This document shows positions 43,391 through 52,759 of a stretch of DNA of 64,000 bases, in pieces (position 1 is the first letter of the stretch; each line of letters opens with the position of its first letter). A program made the translations under genes and the position numbers. The notes beneath the pieces were generated by a model. It was given only the letters and a program-made list of their open reading frames with translations. It did not search any database and was not told the DNA's origin. Source of the DNA: Fonsecaea monophora. Its lineage: Eukaryota; Ascomycota; Eurotiomycetes; Chaetothyriales; Herpotrichiellaceae. The DNA is taken from NCBI RefSeq assembly GCF_001642475.1, contig NW_019174011.1:87705-151704 (forward strand). The letters run 5' to 3'.

Positions 43391-44911
43391 TCACGACTGC
43401 TCGCCGTCGAGCGTATAAAACCTAATGTTGGCGGGCATCCGGTCGACCATGGACGAGGCCTTGCTCACAAAATCCTGGCGGGCGAGGTACGCGCCCCTCA
43501 ACCAGCGGCGGCCCGAGTTGAGGTCGAAGGCATTGCGGGCGTGTACGACGCGGAGGTTGTCAAAGATGACGCAGGTGCCGCTGTCCATCTTCTCCTCGAT
43601 GACCATGTCGGGCCGCTCGAGGATCGAGGCAAAGGCGTTGCTCGCGGCGACGAAGCGCACGAGCTCGTGGTGCTCCAGCTTCGGGTGGATATTGCCCACG
43701 AACGGCGGCGACCAGTAGACACGGCCGATGTCGGACATGACGTGCGGGTGTTGGGCATTGTGGGTTGGGCGGTTGGGCACGTTCAGTTCCTGTCGCTTGA
43801 GGATCGTGGGCTTCTGGTCCGAGTAGAAGTAGCCGTCGTTGTCATACTCGTACCGCACCGGGTAGGTCATCAGGTCGCGAATCTTGGCCGGGTCTTGCGA
43901 GTATAGCTCGTCGACAGCCTTGAACGTGTCGGCGAACCGGGACTCCCCCCCAACGCTCTCGTTGTGGATGCAGTGCAGGAACTGGAACGCTGGAGGCTCC
44001 CGCATATACAACAAGTCCATGTGAAACCCGAGGTATTTGGCTGTGTAGGCGACGTTTTTGGGGTTGGGCACCGAACGGACGTCCCACGTCGGACCGTAGA
44101 AGGTGTTCATGAGCGGTCCGATACGGGTCACCAGCTGCGAAACAGAGCCCTCTGACTCGGGCACCCCGTCGATAAACACAAGGCCATCCCGCCACAGCAG
44201 GTGGAGAGCGTCGGCCAAGGCGTCGTCACTACTCATATACTCGTTGAAGTCGAATCGGTTGGAATCACGCGTGAACGACTCAGCGTCCCACAGTTTCTGC
44301 GCCAGGCTGTACAGATGCCAGCGCGGGTTGCGGAACGGCTTCCTCAGGGACGAGATGGTCTCCTTGTCGAAGATTGTCGATGTTCCTGCGGAGTGAGGGG
44401 GAGCGTCATTGCGCCAGCTGACAATGGTGTCCCCCGAACTCTCGACGGGAGTTACTCTGCTGAAACCAATGTCGGTGGGTATGTCTGCGTAGGAGAAATT
44501 GCGTTGTCGGTCGGAAGGGTCGACACATTCCGAGCACTTGCAAGCGTCGCGGGCAAGGATCGGAGAAACGAGAGGAATGCCATTGTCCACCAGAATGCCC
44601 TCCCTGAGCTTTCCACCTCTGGACCAGGTCTTAGATGGCGGGGCTTCCTGTCTCGAAGCTCCGACGTCGTCAAACACCTCATCTAGACCTGCCCCAGCTC
44701 CATTGTTGACATCTGGCCTCGAAGATTCTTCCAAGTCATTGACCAGGCTTTTCAATCGCGAATTCCTCGCCCTGACCTCGGGTGCAGATAATGCCCCTGT
44801 TCCTATCGGCGCCCGTCCTGGTAGTATATTCTTGAGTCTCTCTGTCGGTTGACGTGCTCGACTGCCAAGCTTTGCCAGTCCCTTTCCGGCTCCCTGTAGG
44901 CGAATTCGCAT
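43391..44911 (-). CDS. gamma-butyrobetaine/trimethyllysine dioxygenase-like
   Basis: Fe(II)/2-oxoglutarate dioxygenase of the BBOX1/TMLHE group, which hydroxylates gamma-butyrobetaine or trimethyllysine in carnitine synthesis. Single exon, 506 residues from the ATG at 44911 (MRIRLQGAGKGLAKLGSRAR), a basic mitochondrial-type start. A DUF971-type zinc domain lies around 180-260 with DACKCSECVDPSDRQRNF. The TauD-like catalytic domain follows, with iron ligands H297 and D299 (LGFHMDLLYM) and distal H457 (RVVHARNAF). QFLHCIHNESVGGESRF and the C-terminal RRWLRGAYLARQDF fit the family. I cannot decide between the two substrates from sequence alone; the YMREPPAFQ wording is widespread in fungal members called butyrobetaine dioxygenase. 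The gene is divergent to the PP2A subunit gene. Confidence 0.9.
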   Translation of the reverse strand: MRIRLQGAGKGLAKLGSRARQPTERLKNILPGRAPIGTGALSAPEVRARNSRLKSLVNDLEESSRPDVNNGAGAGLDEVFDDVGASRQEAPPSKTWSRGGKLREGILVDNGIPLVSPILARDACKCSECVDPSDRQRNFSYADIPTDIGFSRVTPVESSGDTIVSWRNDAPPHSAGTSTIFDKETISSLRKPFRNPRWHLYSLAQKLWDAESFTRDSNRFDFNEYMSSDDALADALHLLWRDGLVFIDGVPESEGSVSQLVTRIGPLMNTFYGPTWDVRSVPNPKNVAYTAKYLGFHMDLLYMREPPAFQFLHCIHNESVGGESRFADTFKAVDELYSQDPAKIRDLMTYPVRYEYDNDGYFYSDQKPTILKRQELNVPNRPTHNAQHPHVMSDIGRVYWSPPFVGNIHPKLEHHELVRFVAASNAFASILERPDMVIEEKMDSGTCVIFDNLRVVHARNAFDLNSGRRWLRGAYLARQDFVSKASSMVDRMPANIRFYTLDGEQS

Positions 44912-45877
44912 GGTGATCAATACCCAGATGGGCGGAAATATGCTGAAAAGGCGACAAGAACACCAAATTTGCAACACCAGACGAACTTTTGACCCTGTAT
45001 CAAGGACATCGGGGAGGTAAGTATGTGTAGGGAAGCCGGACCAGGGGATGGAATCTAGACGATAATGATCGATCCGAGGTTCGCGAGGCTGAAGGAGCAA
45101 TTATCGCCGGAGGAAGTACGGCCGGGCGCATGTGGTGCTTTGCCTAGTAGTACTAGCTTGGACTCTCGAGTACCGAGTAGCGAGGGGCCTTGGGCACCCG
45201 GGGTGCCGGGTTCAGTAGTTAAGAAGGCGCCCCTCGGGCACCTCCAGGGAAGTCCAGGCACTTCTGGCTACTTTTCCCAGGTGCCCCTCGACATCATCGT
45301 CATCATCATGACCAAGCCGCGCCTCGCCGCCTCTTTGTAGCTGTCCAGCTGCCCCCCGAGTGCCAGCCTATCCGCCCTCACGCGGCTAACCTGCTGTCTT
45401 GGTACCTGTAACCTTGCTTTGGATCCTCGCAACTGCATCACTGCCCTTCACTCCCCCACGATCAGGACTAACTGACATACAACCGCAGTCGTAACCATCC
45501 CCTGCTGACATCCGATATCCTTCATTCTTTTCTGCATCTCCCTTGTCCGTCCGTCACGAGGCATCCTCCGTCTCATTCCTGTCGTCCTGTCACTCGAATC
45601 ATCACCGCTTTGTTGCCTGAGCCGCATCGCTTACAAAACTGTCCCAAACCCAAGCCATCTCAACCCCAGCCCAACCTCGTCACGTCACTTCACTTTACGA
45701 AGACACTCGGCGCTCGACACCGCGCCCGCGCCCTTTCACCAATTTGACCACCCCCTGAAATCGAGCGCGACTGCTCCATGCACCGCCAGCGGTAAAATCT
45801 TGCGTCGATCTAGGGTGCTACTGCTGTGTGCGTGCTGCTGGACATTCCTGGACCTGCAGCGCACCCTGTGATGAAAA
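44912..45877. other. divergent promoter region with GC-rich dyads
   Basis: About 970 bp between the dioxygenase and PP2A B55 genes. Around 45181-45290 there are short GC-rich inverted segments: CGAGGGGC (45181), the palindrome-like GGGCACCCGGGGTGCC (45192), GCGCCCCTCG (45227) and GTGCCCCTCG (45281). The last 300 bp are C/T-rich, as in fungal leaders. Confidence 0.5.
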
Positions 45878-45891
45878 ATGGTCGAAACTGA
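45871..45891 (+). promoter_or_regulatory. 7-codon upstream ORF overlapping the cdc55 start
   Basis: ATG AAA AAT GGT CGA AAC TGA (MKNGRN) starts 7 nt before the PP2A B55 ATG (45878) and ends inside its fifth codon, in a different frame. The -3 base of the upstream ATG is G and that of the main ATG is A. Its overlap would make scanning ribosomes choose one or the other start. Confidence 0.5.
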
Positions 45892-47466
45892 ACCCGGAAC
45901 TCCCACATGGAAGTTCACCCAATGTTTTGGCGATAAAGGAGATGTCGAAGACATAACAGAAGCAGATATCATTTCCACCGTCGAATTCGACCACACTGGG
46001 AACTATCTTGCAACCGGAGACAAAGGTGGTCGCGTTGTCCTTTTTGAACGAAATGAGACTGTTAGTGAAACTTCATTGCCCGTTCACTGTCCACACTACT
46101 GACATCTTTTCCCAACAGAAAAAGACATGCGAGTACAAGTTCCATACAGAATTCCAGTCCCACGAACCAGAGTTTGATTATCTCAAATCCCTCGAGATAG
46201 AAGAAAAGATCAACAAGATCAAATGGTGCCGACGACAGAATGCGTCTCACTATCTTCTTTCTACAAACGATAAGACCATCAAACTCTGGAAAGTCTTTGA
46301 GAAGTCCCTCAAAGTCGTCGCTGAGAACAACCTCTCCCAAGACCTCACCCCAGCAGGTGCTGGTGGTGGAGGGGCACCTCGTCCTAACCACATCCACTTC
46401 AAGGATGCCTCTCAGCTGAAGCTTCCTCGAATGACTCACCATGATACCGTCGTAGCCGCAGTTCCTCGACGCACGTACGCGAATGCACACGCTTATCACA
46501 TCAATAGCATCTCTGTCAACAGCGACGGCGAGACCTTCATCAGCAGTGATGATCTGCGCATCAACTTGTGGAACCTGAACATCCAAGACCAGAGTTTCAA
46601 CATCGTTGATATCAAGCCAGCAAATATGGAGGAGCTCACTGAAGTCATCACTGCTGCCGAGTTCCATCCACATAGCTGCAATTGGTTCATGTACGCAAGC
46701 TCAAAGGGTACAATCAAACTGGCCGACATGCGTGAGAGCGCACTGTGCGATCACCATGCTAAACGTGAATATCCCCTCCCCAACGCCTTGCACAAACTAA
46801 CATTCTAGCAGAGTTCGAGCAAGAAGAAGACCCTTCCTCGCGATCCTTCTTTTCCGAAATCATCTCCTCCATTTCCGATGTCCGCTTCTCACACGATGGC
46901 AGGTACATTCTATCAAGAGACTATTTGACGGTCAAGATTTGGGACGTAAACATGGAGAGACAACCCGTGAAGACTATCCCCATCCATGAGCATTTGAGGC
47001 CTCGTTTATGCGACACGTATGAAAACGATAGCATCTTCGACAAGTTTGAAGTGGTCTTCAGTGGTGACGGGAGCAATGTCATGACAGGGAGCTACAACAA
47101 CAACTTCATGATCTATCCCTCAGATCCTGAACAAGAGACGGAAGTGGTCCTGCAGGCAGACAAGTCGGCCTTCAAGGCTAAGAAAGTTGGAGTGCCGACT
47201 CCCATTAACTCGGCCAGCCCTAACGGTGCCAAGAAAGGTGGTTCAAGAGCAGGCAGCCCTGCAGCAGGTCAAGGAAGCAGAATGAGAAAAGAAACAGACG
47301 CCGACCAGATCGATTTTAACAAAAAGATCCTGCACATGAGCTGGCATCCGTTTGAAGACAGCATTGCTATTGCTGCGACGAACAACGTAAGTTACTGTCC
47401 ATTTTGTGAGGCGATCCCGTTGGTATTGACAACTTCCTTTAGCTCTTTGTCTTCTCCGCTCTCTAG
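45878..47466 (+). CDS. cdc55: PP2A regulatory subunit B55
   Basis: WD40 B-type regulatory subunit that directs protein phosphatase 2A to substrates in mitosis and morphogenesis. Four exons, 45878-46060, 46119-46764, 46812-47386 and 47443-47466, encode 475 residues. Hallmarks: TEADIISTVEFDHTGNYLATGDKGGRVVLFERNE, TEFQSHEPEFDYLKSLEIEEKI, NWFMYASSKGTIKLADMR, RSFFSEIISSISDVRFSHDG and the final LFVFSAL. The last exon is only 24 nt. A Gly/Ala/Pro insert follows NLSQDL. The third exon has a tandem TAG-CAG acceptor (46806-46811); using CAG gives HAKQFEQEEDP, closest to the usual HAKLFEEPEDP, while TAG gives one extra residue. The donor of intron 1 is GTTAGT. Confidence 0.97.
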
Positions 47467-48350
47467 ATTTGTTCCGGAATGATCTATGCGCGACTGTCTA
47501 CCAGCTTTCGTCCTGGCAGCCGCCTCGTGCATTGTGCTGAGGTTGAACGAGGCGCCTCCCTCGCGCTCCCAAAATATCAGCGCCTGGTTTGCACATGTCG
47601 GAAGGCGCGCGATTGGCCGAGAGACGATGTAACTTTGAACGACGACATCATGTGGGTCGGCAAGGTTGAAAATGACCAGCAACGAGTGCGGTGAGGATTG
47701 CGGGCCGTGAAATGAGTACTGGAGACGAGCAATGGAGGGGGTGGCTGATTCTGCACATGTGTCTTTCTTGTCAACAAGGGTTACACGTATGCGACCCGAG
47801 CCTGGGCTTCTTGGATTTCACGATCGACTTTTGCAATGCACCGAGCTGGGACAGAGGGGAATCAAAGAATAGCAATGCAGGTTCGGGAGAATGGAAATGG
47901 AGCTTGATCTCTGAGAACGAGTCTGCGAGATGGAAAAGCGATTGTCTGCCGAAGAGACAGCATCCTGTGCCACTCTCTTCCCCTGACACGTTGCAGCAAT
48001 TCTAATCCGAGCCGCGTGACTCCTCCAGAAAAGACCACTTAATCGAAATTGAGCAAGACAGACAGAGCTGAGAATCAAAATAGCAGACGAGAAGAAAAAT
48101 GAGAATAATTGAGTACCAATAATGACGGAGCCACGTGAACATGACTTGACACTGGTAGGCGGGTACATTGATTTCTACGCGTATCGTTACACGATGGATT
48201 TCTCCCCACGTGCTGCTTTTACCCTATCAACAGCGATCGTGTCACCGGAGGTGTCCATTTCTTAGTGATGGTACAGTCGCCATATGAGATCTGTCTAGAA
48301 TCCGCAGCGGTGGTGGCAGTAGAGTGTATGTAGATAAAGTACAGTAGAGA
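47467..48350. other. convergent intergenic, 3' ends
   Basis: About 880 bp between converging genes. Only short unconvincing frames occur. No repeat or RNA gene is seen. Confidence 0.5.
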
Positions 48351-49862
48351 TCAGGGCCGGTTATCCCCAAAAGACTCCAACCCTCTTTCGACCGGCGCCG
48401 AATTTGAAGAAGATTCAAAGTGGCCATCCGCCTCGACGGGTGTTTTGGATCCCCCTCCTGTCGTCCCGTTGACCCTCTCTGCGTGTTCCCTCTGGACTCT
48501 GTCGAGCTCCTGGCCGGCCTCTTCGAGGCTACGCTGGATGTGCTCCTGGCTGTGCTTGATCTCTGCCTTTTCCCGCTCGATGTCGGCTTTGCGTTTGGCG
48601 ATCTTTGCTCGCTCGTATTCCAGCGCCGAGACCATGTCGCGCAGGCGAGCCAGACCGACGCTGAGTTTTGGGATCGGCGTAGTCTCGCGCGGCTGGCGCG
48701 GACGGGTTAACCGGCGTGTGTGATCGGCGTGGGCGGCGAGCCCGTCCATGCCGTGGTGTGTCTGCGCCAGCTCGTACTCTTGCCGCCGTTCGTAGTCCGA
48801 GTCGGAAGCAGAATCGCCCCCGTCTCCGTCGGCGGCGGAGTCGTCGGGACTCGCGCCCTCGGCTTCATTGATGAGATTCCGGATCGCTTCCTTCTCCTTG
48901 CGGCTCTGCTCGCGAAGGCCCTTCTTGGAAAGCGTGACGCGCCCGCTATCCTCGACAAAGTCGTCGAATCCCTCGGCGATGTCCTCGTCTTCGCGGACCA
49001 GGCGCGTGTCCTTCTCCCGCGGCGGTGCCAGGTACGACGAGACTTGCATGCGGCGCGGTTTGAACTCGCCGTCCGAGTCGTAGTCCTCCAGCGAAATAAA
49101 ATCTTCCGACTTTTCCGCAGCCTGCTGCTCCTTGGCCAGGCGCGCCCGCCGCTCCTTCTTCTCTCTGATCTCGGCAGCGCTGGGGATGTGGGGGGATAGC
49201 GTGGAGGATAGAACTGCCGTCTTGCCGAATTTGCTTTCGAGGTCGAGTGCTAGATTCGTCGTCGTCGACGGCTCGACCAGGTCCAGCGACGGGCTGTCCC
49301 GAGACGACAGGTCGCGTGGGGTCGAGGGTGTCGAGTTGCGCAGCTCATCGAGGTAAGCCTTGTTGTATTTCGGTCTATCGTGGTTCTGGCCTTCACCATC
49401 TCGGTCTTCGTGCTCCCTTCGACTGAGGATGTCCTGCGCGGCGCTGGAAAGGCCCAGTCTCGTGGCCGATTTGTTTTGTGGTGTCGTAGCGGCAGATGTT
49501 GCCGCTTCCCCCGTTGCTGCCCCGTCCTCCTCGCCCGGGTTGAACGAGACTCGTAACTTGGATTTTGTGCGCGGGGCGTTGTGCGTCGGCCGTCTTACAA
49601 CGGGACCCGTGTCTAACAAAACTCGCCGTCAGCGGGGAAACGATCACAATCACGCACTCGCAACACACACCTCTAGATCGCCCACAGAAAAGTGTCAGAT
49701 ACGGTTTTTACAACGTGCAGTGGACATTTGATTGTGTGTGTGTGGGAGAGTTCGCCTCTTGGGACGTTTGAACGTACCTTCTTCGCCGTCATCCGGTTGA
49801 TTGTCTGCCTCTTCGCGCGCAATGCGTTTCGGTTTCCGCCGCGCGGTAAAAAGTGATGCCAT
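48351..49862 (-). CDS. Ntr2-like spliceosome-disassembly factor
   Basis: Resembles Ntr2, a partner of Ntr1 and the helicase Prp43 in releasing spent spliceosomes. Two exons, 49778-49862 and 48351-49612, encode 448 residues. The N-terminus MASLFTARRKPKRIA, the segment KSKLRVSFNPGEED, the KYNKAYLDELRNSTPSTP block and the acidic EDFISLEDYDSDGE are the family pattern shared with the N-terminal part of GCFC2-type proteins. A basic/acidic coiled coil (about 320-410) includes LARLRDMVSALEYERAKIAKRKADIEREKAEI. Most of the chain is predicted disordered. The 165-nt intron has donor GTACGT and acceptor TTGTTAG. I am confident of the group; whether this is the true Ntr2 orthologue is inference. The gene is divergent to the GNAT gene. 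Confidence 0.83.
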
Positions 49863-50516
49863 GGTGGGAGAGATATTAAGGAAAGATGGTGGTGAGGCTT
49901 TGCTCAAATTGAGGGTCTTCAAGAGGAGCGCAAGGTCTAGTCTGGATGGGTTACAAAGGCACGCAGGGTATACAGATTGTAGAATTGAAAGTTTGCGGGG
50001 AAGAAATAATGGGAAAAAAGATGCTGGAGTAATGAAGAGTGTCTGACGGAAAGATCTGGGTAGAGCTTTGCTTGGAATCATTGATATAATTTCTGTCTGA
50101 CAGTGCTCTTTTACCATTGCAGGTAAGCAACCAGGCGACCTGGCACTTCCTATTCGTCACTACATACCTACATAGGTATTTCATGGTCCTAGGTACATGA
50201 ATTATCCACCATTGTGCTTTACCTGTGCCCGTACTTCGGTGTCTCTGTATGTGCACACACTATACAGAGTCCAGAGTGCCTTCTGAAATGGGCTTCCAAT
50301 CAAGGTTAGGAGGCCATCACAGGCTTCGCGCCTTGCGCCCTTCCGATAATGGCGCCAAAGTCGCCTCGGATGATACCTTGTTGCTTGGTCCACTTTGGTA
50401 CAACGGAGGAACAACACTACTTTAGATGCTGAATGGCCGCGAGAGCGACGCTCGAACCGAACAACATACTCTTCTTATCTTTTCAAAGTGGCGGAGGGTT
50501 CTGATCCAGAGTCACG
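49863..50516. other. divergent promoter region, ntr2-like and GNAT genes
   Basis: About 650 bp between divergent genes. No specific site recognised; short overlapping frames only. Confidence 0.5.
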
Positions 50517-51336
50517 ATGGACGCAGTTATCTTGACACCGCGGCTGAAACTGATTCTGCTGGACAAGGCCGAAGCAGGAAGCAAGGAGTTCGAATGGCTG
50601 CATCAGCTGCATAGCGACGAGAAGACTACGTGGTGGAGGTAAGTTCTTGCATCCCCTTGACTGTCCCCGGGTTTGTCTCCGCCGGAATTTCCATATTGTT
50701 TGCTCCTGAATGTGGTCACTTCTCGATTTGACTGTGTGCGAACGGAAAAGCATCCATGGTCGGGCGAAGTCGATCGAGGACACGCAAAGAATCTCTGGAG
50801 GCTATCTTCCCACCAGCAATACAGAACCAGAACGACCAAAGAGCTATCGGGTCGCCTATGCAGTCCACAGGATCCTTGAGCCGACAGCCAGCTCCATGAA
50901 GACCGAACCACAAACTATCGGGCCTGGAGTGGATGCGACAGAATCCATTGGTCTTATAACCATGAAATCGGTGGACAGCGGCCACCTTGCTTTGCCAGAG
51001 AATCTCACCATCCCAGCTTCGGCTGCAGATACAACTTTGACTGTCGAATTGTCGTACATGTTTTTGCCGACAGCGTGGGGGAAAGGATACGCCACCGAGT
51101 CGTTGAGGGCAGTGTTTGAGTCCTGCAAGAGAGCGCTATCATTTTGGAATCCTTACAAGAAAGTCTATGTCAGGGCGATTGTGAACCAGGGCAATCCACT
51201 CAGTATGCGGGTGATGGACAAGACTGGGATGATAAAGCGTGGTGTTTACGAATGGTCCGCAAAGCCCATTTTCATCGGCGGAGAATGGCGAGAGCACCAT
51301 AGTCTCCATATCTTCGGGATGCATCTGATCGAGTGA
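50517..51336 (+). CDS. GNAT-family N-acetyltransferase
   Basis: GCN5-related acetyltransferase of the RimJ/RimL-like group. Two exons, 50517-50638 and 50751-51336, encode 235 residues. The first exon begins MDAVILTPRLKLILLDKAEAGS, the usual 'TxRLxLR' first strand. The acetyl-CoA site is in TAWGKGYATESLRAVFE (R/Q-x-x-G-x-G/A form). VNQGNPLSMRVMDKTGMIKRGV is the typical asparagine-containing block that follows. Intron donor GTAAGT, acceptor AAAAG. Fungal proteins of this form have unknown substrates. No partner is evident in the neighbourhood. Confidence 0.9.
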
Positions 51337-51875
51337 GTGCCGGGGAGGTGAGGATCAGCAGCAACCCATGAGGACATTGCACGATACCTCGTCCTAGTAT
51401 ACCTTGGACAGAGCTGATGGGGTCCCCCTTCCCATTGAAAAGACACAGGGTCATGTGGTGGAGGGCTCGAAGAGATGCCAACACTTTCTTGGACTCACAG
51501 TTTGAGGGCCGACGACACAAACAGAGTGAGATTGTGAGGCCAGAACCGGCTACAAGATACCAAGGGATTACATGTACTTGGTCCACATGTAGAATACATA
51601 CAAATACATGGTGGTGGTGATGGAGGCAGCGCTCCGTCGCCGTCCAGGGCGGCGATAGCCTTGTCTGGAAATAGCCTAGTCCGACAAAAATCTTGGCCCT
51701 GAGATTTCTCCAACTGCGCATCTTCGCGGGACCTCAAGACACATACAACACAAGAGACAACACGAACGTCGACGACTATTTCCCCTCTTGCGGCGCCTCT
51801 ACCTTTATAACACCCTCTCTGCTTCAAATCAACCGTCCAGTCAGCAAGCAGCTCGAATCCTCCACCGCCGCAACC
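51337..51875. other. intergenic, promoter of SmG gene
   Basis: About 540 bp between two plus-strand genes, holding the SmG promoter. Nothing else recognised. Confidence 0.5.
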
Positions 51876-52455
51876 ATGCCTCAAGCGCAACCCGAGCTCA
51901 AGAAGGTAAACCCCTCCGTCACTCTCTGTCGCCCTTCCTCGCCCTCCTCCACCCACCCGCGCTTGACATTCCCAATTGTTGGCTCTTCCACACAAAAATG
52001 AAACGCGCTCTGTGGCTAACACATAGTGTCACTTCCGCACAACAATAGTACATGGAAAAGCGCCTGTTTGTCCAGTTGAACGGCAACCGCAAAGTCATCG
52101 GCGTCCTGCGCGGCTACGATGTATGTATTATCCACAACCTTTTTCTTTTTCTCGACAACCCAAACCCCCCCTTCCCAACTACATTCAGCCATCCGCTTCA
52201 CATGCGCCGAATAATGGAGCTACGTCGACAAGGGCGATGCGCGCAGCGACAAAAAGAGAGAGAGAACGGATTGATTCGCTAACACTCTTGGCCGGCACGG
52301 CGTTTTAAATACAGGTCTTTTTGAACATTGTCCTCGACGAAGCTGTCGAAGAAAAAACCGGCGGCGAACGCGAGAGGTTAGGTATGGTGGTCATCCGTGG
52401 CAACTCCGTTGTCATGCTCGAAGCGTTAGAACGCATGGGTGACGATCGACGATGA
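51876..52455 (+). CDS. smx2: small nuclear ribonucleoprotein G (SmG)
   Basis: Sm-ring protein of the U1, U2, U4 and U5 snRNPs. Three exons, 51876-51905 (MPQAQPELKK), 52049-52120 and 52315-52455, encode 80 residues. The Sm1 motif is KRLFVQLNGNRKVIGVLRGYDVFLNIVLDEA and the Sm2 motif GMVVIRGNSVVMLEAL. Introns are 143 and 194 nt, longer than the window norm, and take up more than half of the gene. This short protein is not visible as one open frame and was built by splicing GTAAAC...ATAG and GTATGT...ACAG. It converges with the TAF2 gene. Confidence 0.97.
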
Positions 52456-52759
52456 ACAACGCGATGCCCGCGCAAGGGGACAGCTCATGCGAAAATGGAG
52501 GAATGAGGTCTGGAACAAGTCATCACAAATGCAACATCCGCTACGTCTGGGAACTTTTTGGGGATCATCGCCTCGAAGTAAAACGAGCGCTCCGTTATTA
52601 TTGTTACATGTCGATCTATGAATGCGGATTTACGCAAGGGTGACCAATCCTCTCCACGGACACTCTTGGCCAACGGGCGCTCTCGCCATGAAGACATCCA
52701 ACCTCTTTCCAACTCACCTCTCCGACTTGTCAAGGCTCAAAACATTCCAGCCGAGCTGC
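52456..52759. other. convergent intergenic, SmG and TAF2 3' ends
   Basis: About 300 bp between two converging genes. I see no coding or structural signal. Confidence 0.5.
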
